Below are positions 5,506 to 5,881 of a stretch of DNA of 5,881 bases, in pieces; positions within the stretch are counted from its first letter, which is position 1; each line of letters begins with the position of its first letter. Made by a program: the position numbers and the translations under genes. This stretch comes from Succinivibrio sp. GTDB taxonomy: Bacteria > Pseudomonadota > Gammaproteobacteria > Enterobacterales > Succinivibrionaceae. Location of the stretch: positions 1 to 5,881 of the forward strand of contig JAGDBH010000158.1 of the NCBI GenBank assembly GCA_017959135.1. Direction: 5' to 3'. Under the pieces are notes generated by a model. It saw only the letters and a list, made by a program, of their open reading frames with translations. It was not told where the DNA came from and searched no databases.

Positions 5506-5881
5506 TTATTCACGAGCCAGCGCATCAATTGGATTCAGTCTTGCTGCCGAACGGGCTGGCATATAGCCAAACACAATTCCTATTATAGACGAAGTTATAA
5601 CCGCAACAACAATAGAGGTCACAGAGAAGGATAAAGGAATTGCCGGCATCACAATTGAAAGCACAAAGCCAAGAATCATTGAGAAAATCACACCTAAAAG
5701 ACCACCGATGATACACACGGTAATTGACTCAATGAGAAACTGGGTCATGATATCAGAGCGTCTTGCTCCGACTGCCACACGAATACCGATTTCACGGGTT
5801 CTCTCTGTAACTGAAACCAGCATGATATTCATAACACCGATACCGCCTACTACAAGAGAAATAACTGCAATGGCAGAAATC
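5506..5881 (-). CDS. macB: MacB, macrolide/peptide export ABC transporter permease-ATPase, C-terminal part
   Basis: MacB is an inner-membrane ABC protein that works with the periplasmic adaptor MacA and an outer-membrane channel to expel macrolides, lipopeptides or small peptides. Only the last 124 codons are inside the window, and the frame stays open to the right edge, so the N-terminal ATPase and periplasmic domains lie outside. What is visible is the FtsX/MacB permease end: a membrane helix [20 protein letters not shown], the conserved cytoplasmic loop [20 protein letters not shown], two more hydrophobic segments (about residues 50-75 and 83-105 of the visible part) and the terminal motif [19 protein letters not shown]. 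An internal ATG at 5832 is not the start. It opens the operon part seen here, with pepT 16 nt downstream. Confidence 0.95.
   Translation of the reverse strand, partial: ISAIAVISLVVGGIGVMNIMLVSVTERTREIGIRVAVGARRSDIMTQFLIESITVCIIGGLLGVIFSMILGFVLSIVMPAIPLSFSVTSIVVAVITSSIIGIVFGYMPARSAARLNPIDALARE

Overview
This window looks like chromosomal DNA from a Gram-negative gammaproteobacterium. Its genes encode an AroG-type DAHP synthase, peptidase T, the MacB exporter and an outer-membrane-factor lipoprotein. GC is moderate in genes and low in the one intergenic region, and Arg codons are often AGA. This would suit a gut or rumen lineage such as Succinivibrionaceae in the Aeromonadales, but that placement is an inference without a database search.

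All genes I can support lie on the minus strand. From right to left (transcription order) they are: the 3' end of macB (from the window edge to 5506), pepT (5489-4206), rfbD (4195-3317), an OprM/NodT-type outer-membrane factor (3316-1928) and an APE1-like exonuclease III, xthA (1926-1120). Gaps are 16, 10, 0 and 1 nt, so these five genes look like one operon that ends at a strong intrinsic terminator (1102-1063). MacB and the outer-membrane factor are the inner- and outer-membrane parts expected of one tripartite efflux pump. A peptidase, a sugar-nucleotide reductase and a DNA-repair enzyme sit between or after them.

A 451-nt AT-rich gap (669-1119) separates this operon from aroG, which runs off the left edge (668-1). 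This gap holds the most interesting signal. A promoter with a perfect TATAAT box (887-916) would give a leader RNA of roughly 210 nt. The leader encodes a 40-residue peptide (804-682) with its own Shine-Dalgarno site; its last 12 residues are FNYYYWRFYNFN, so 8 of 12 are aromatic. The peptide's stop codon abuts the aroG Shine-Dalgarno site. That site lies in a perfect 9-nt inverted repeat with aroG codons 11-13, and a second, mutually exclusive 6-bp GC hairpin competes for the same bases.

I read this as a candidate aromatic-amino-acid-sensing leader peptide controlling the first enzyme of aromatic biosynthesis. It probably acts on translation of aroG rather than by classical termination, because no terminator lies between the peptide and aroG. 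The sequence elements are directly visible; the regulatory behaviour and its direction are inferred.
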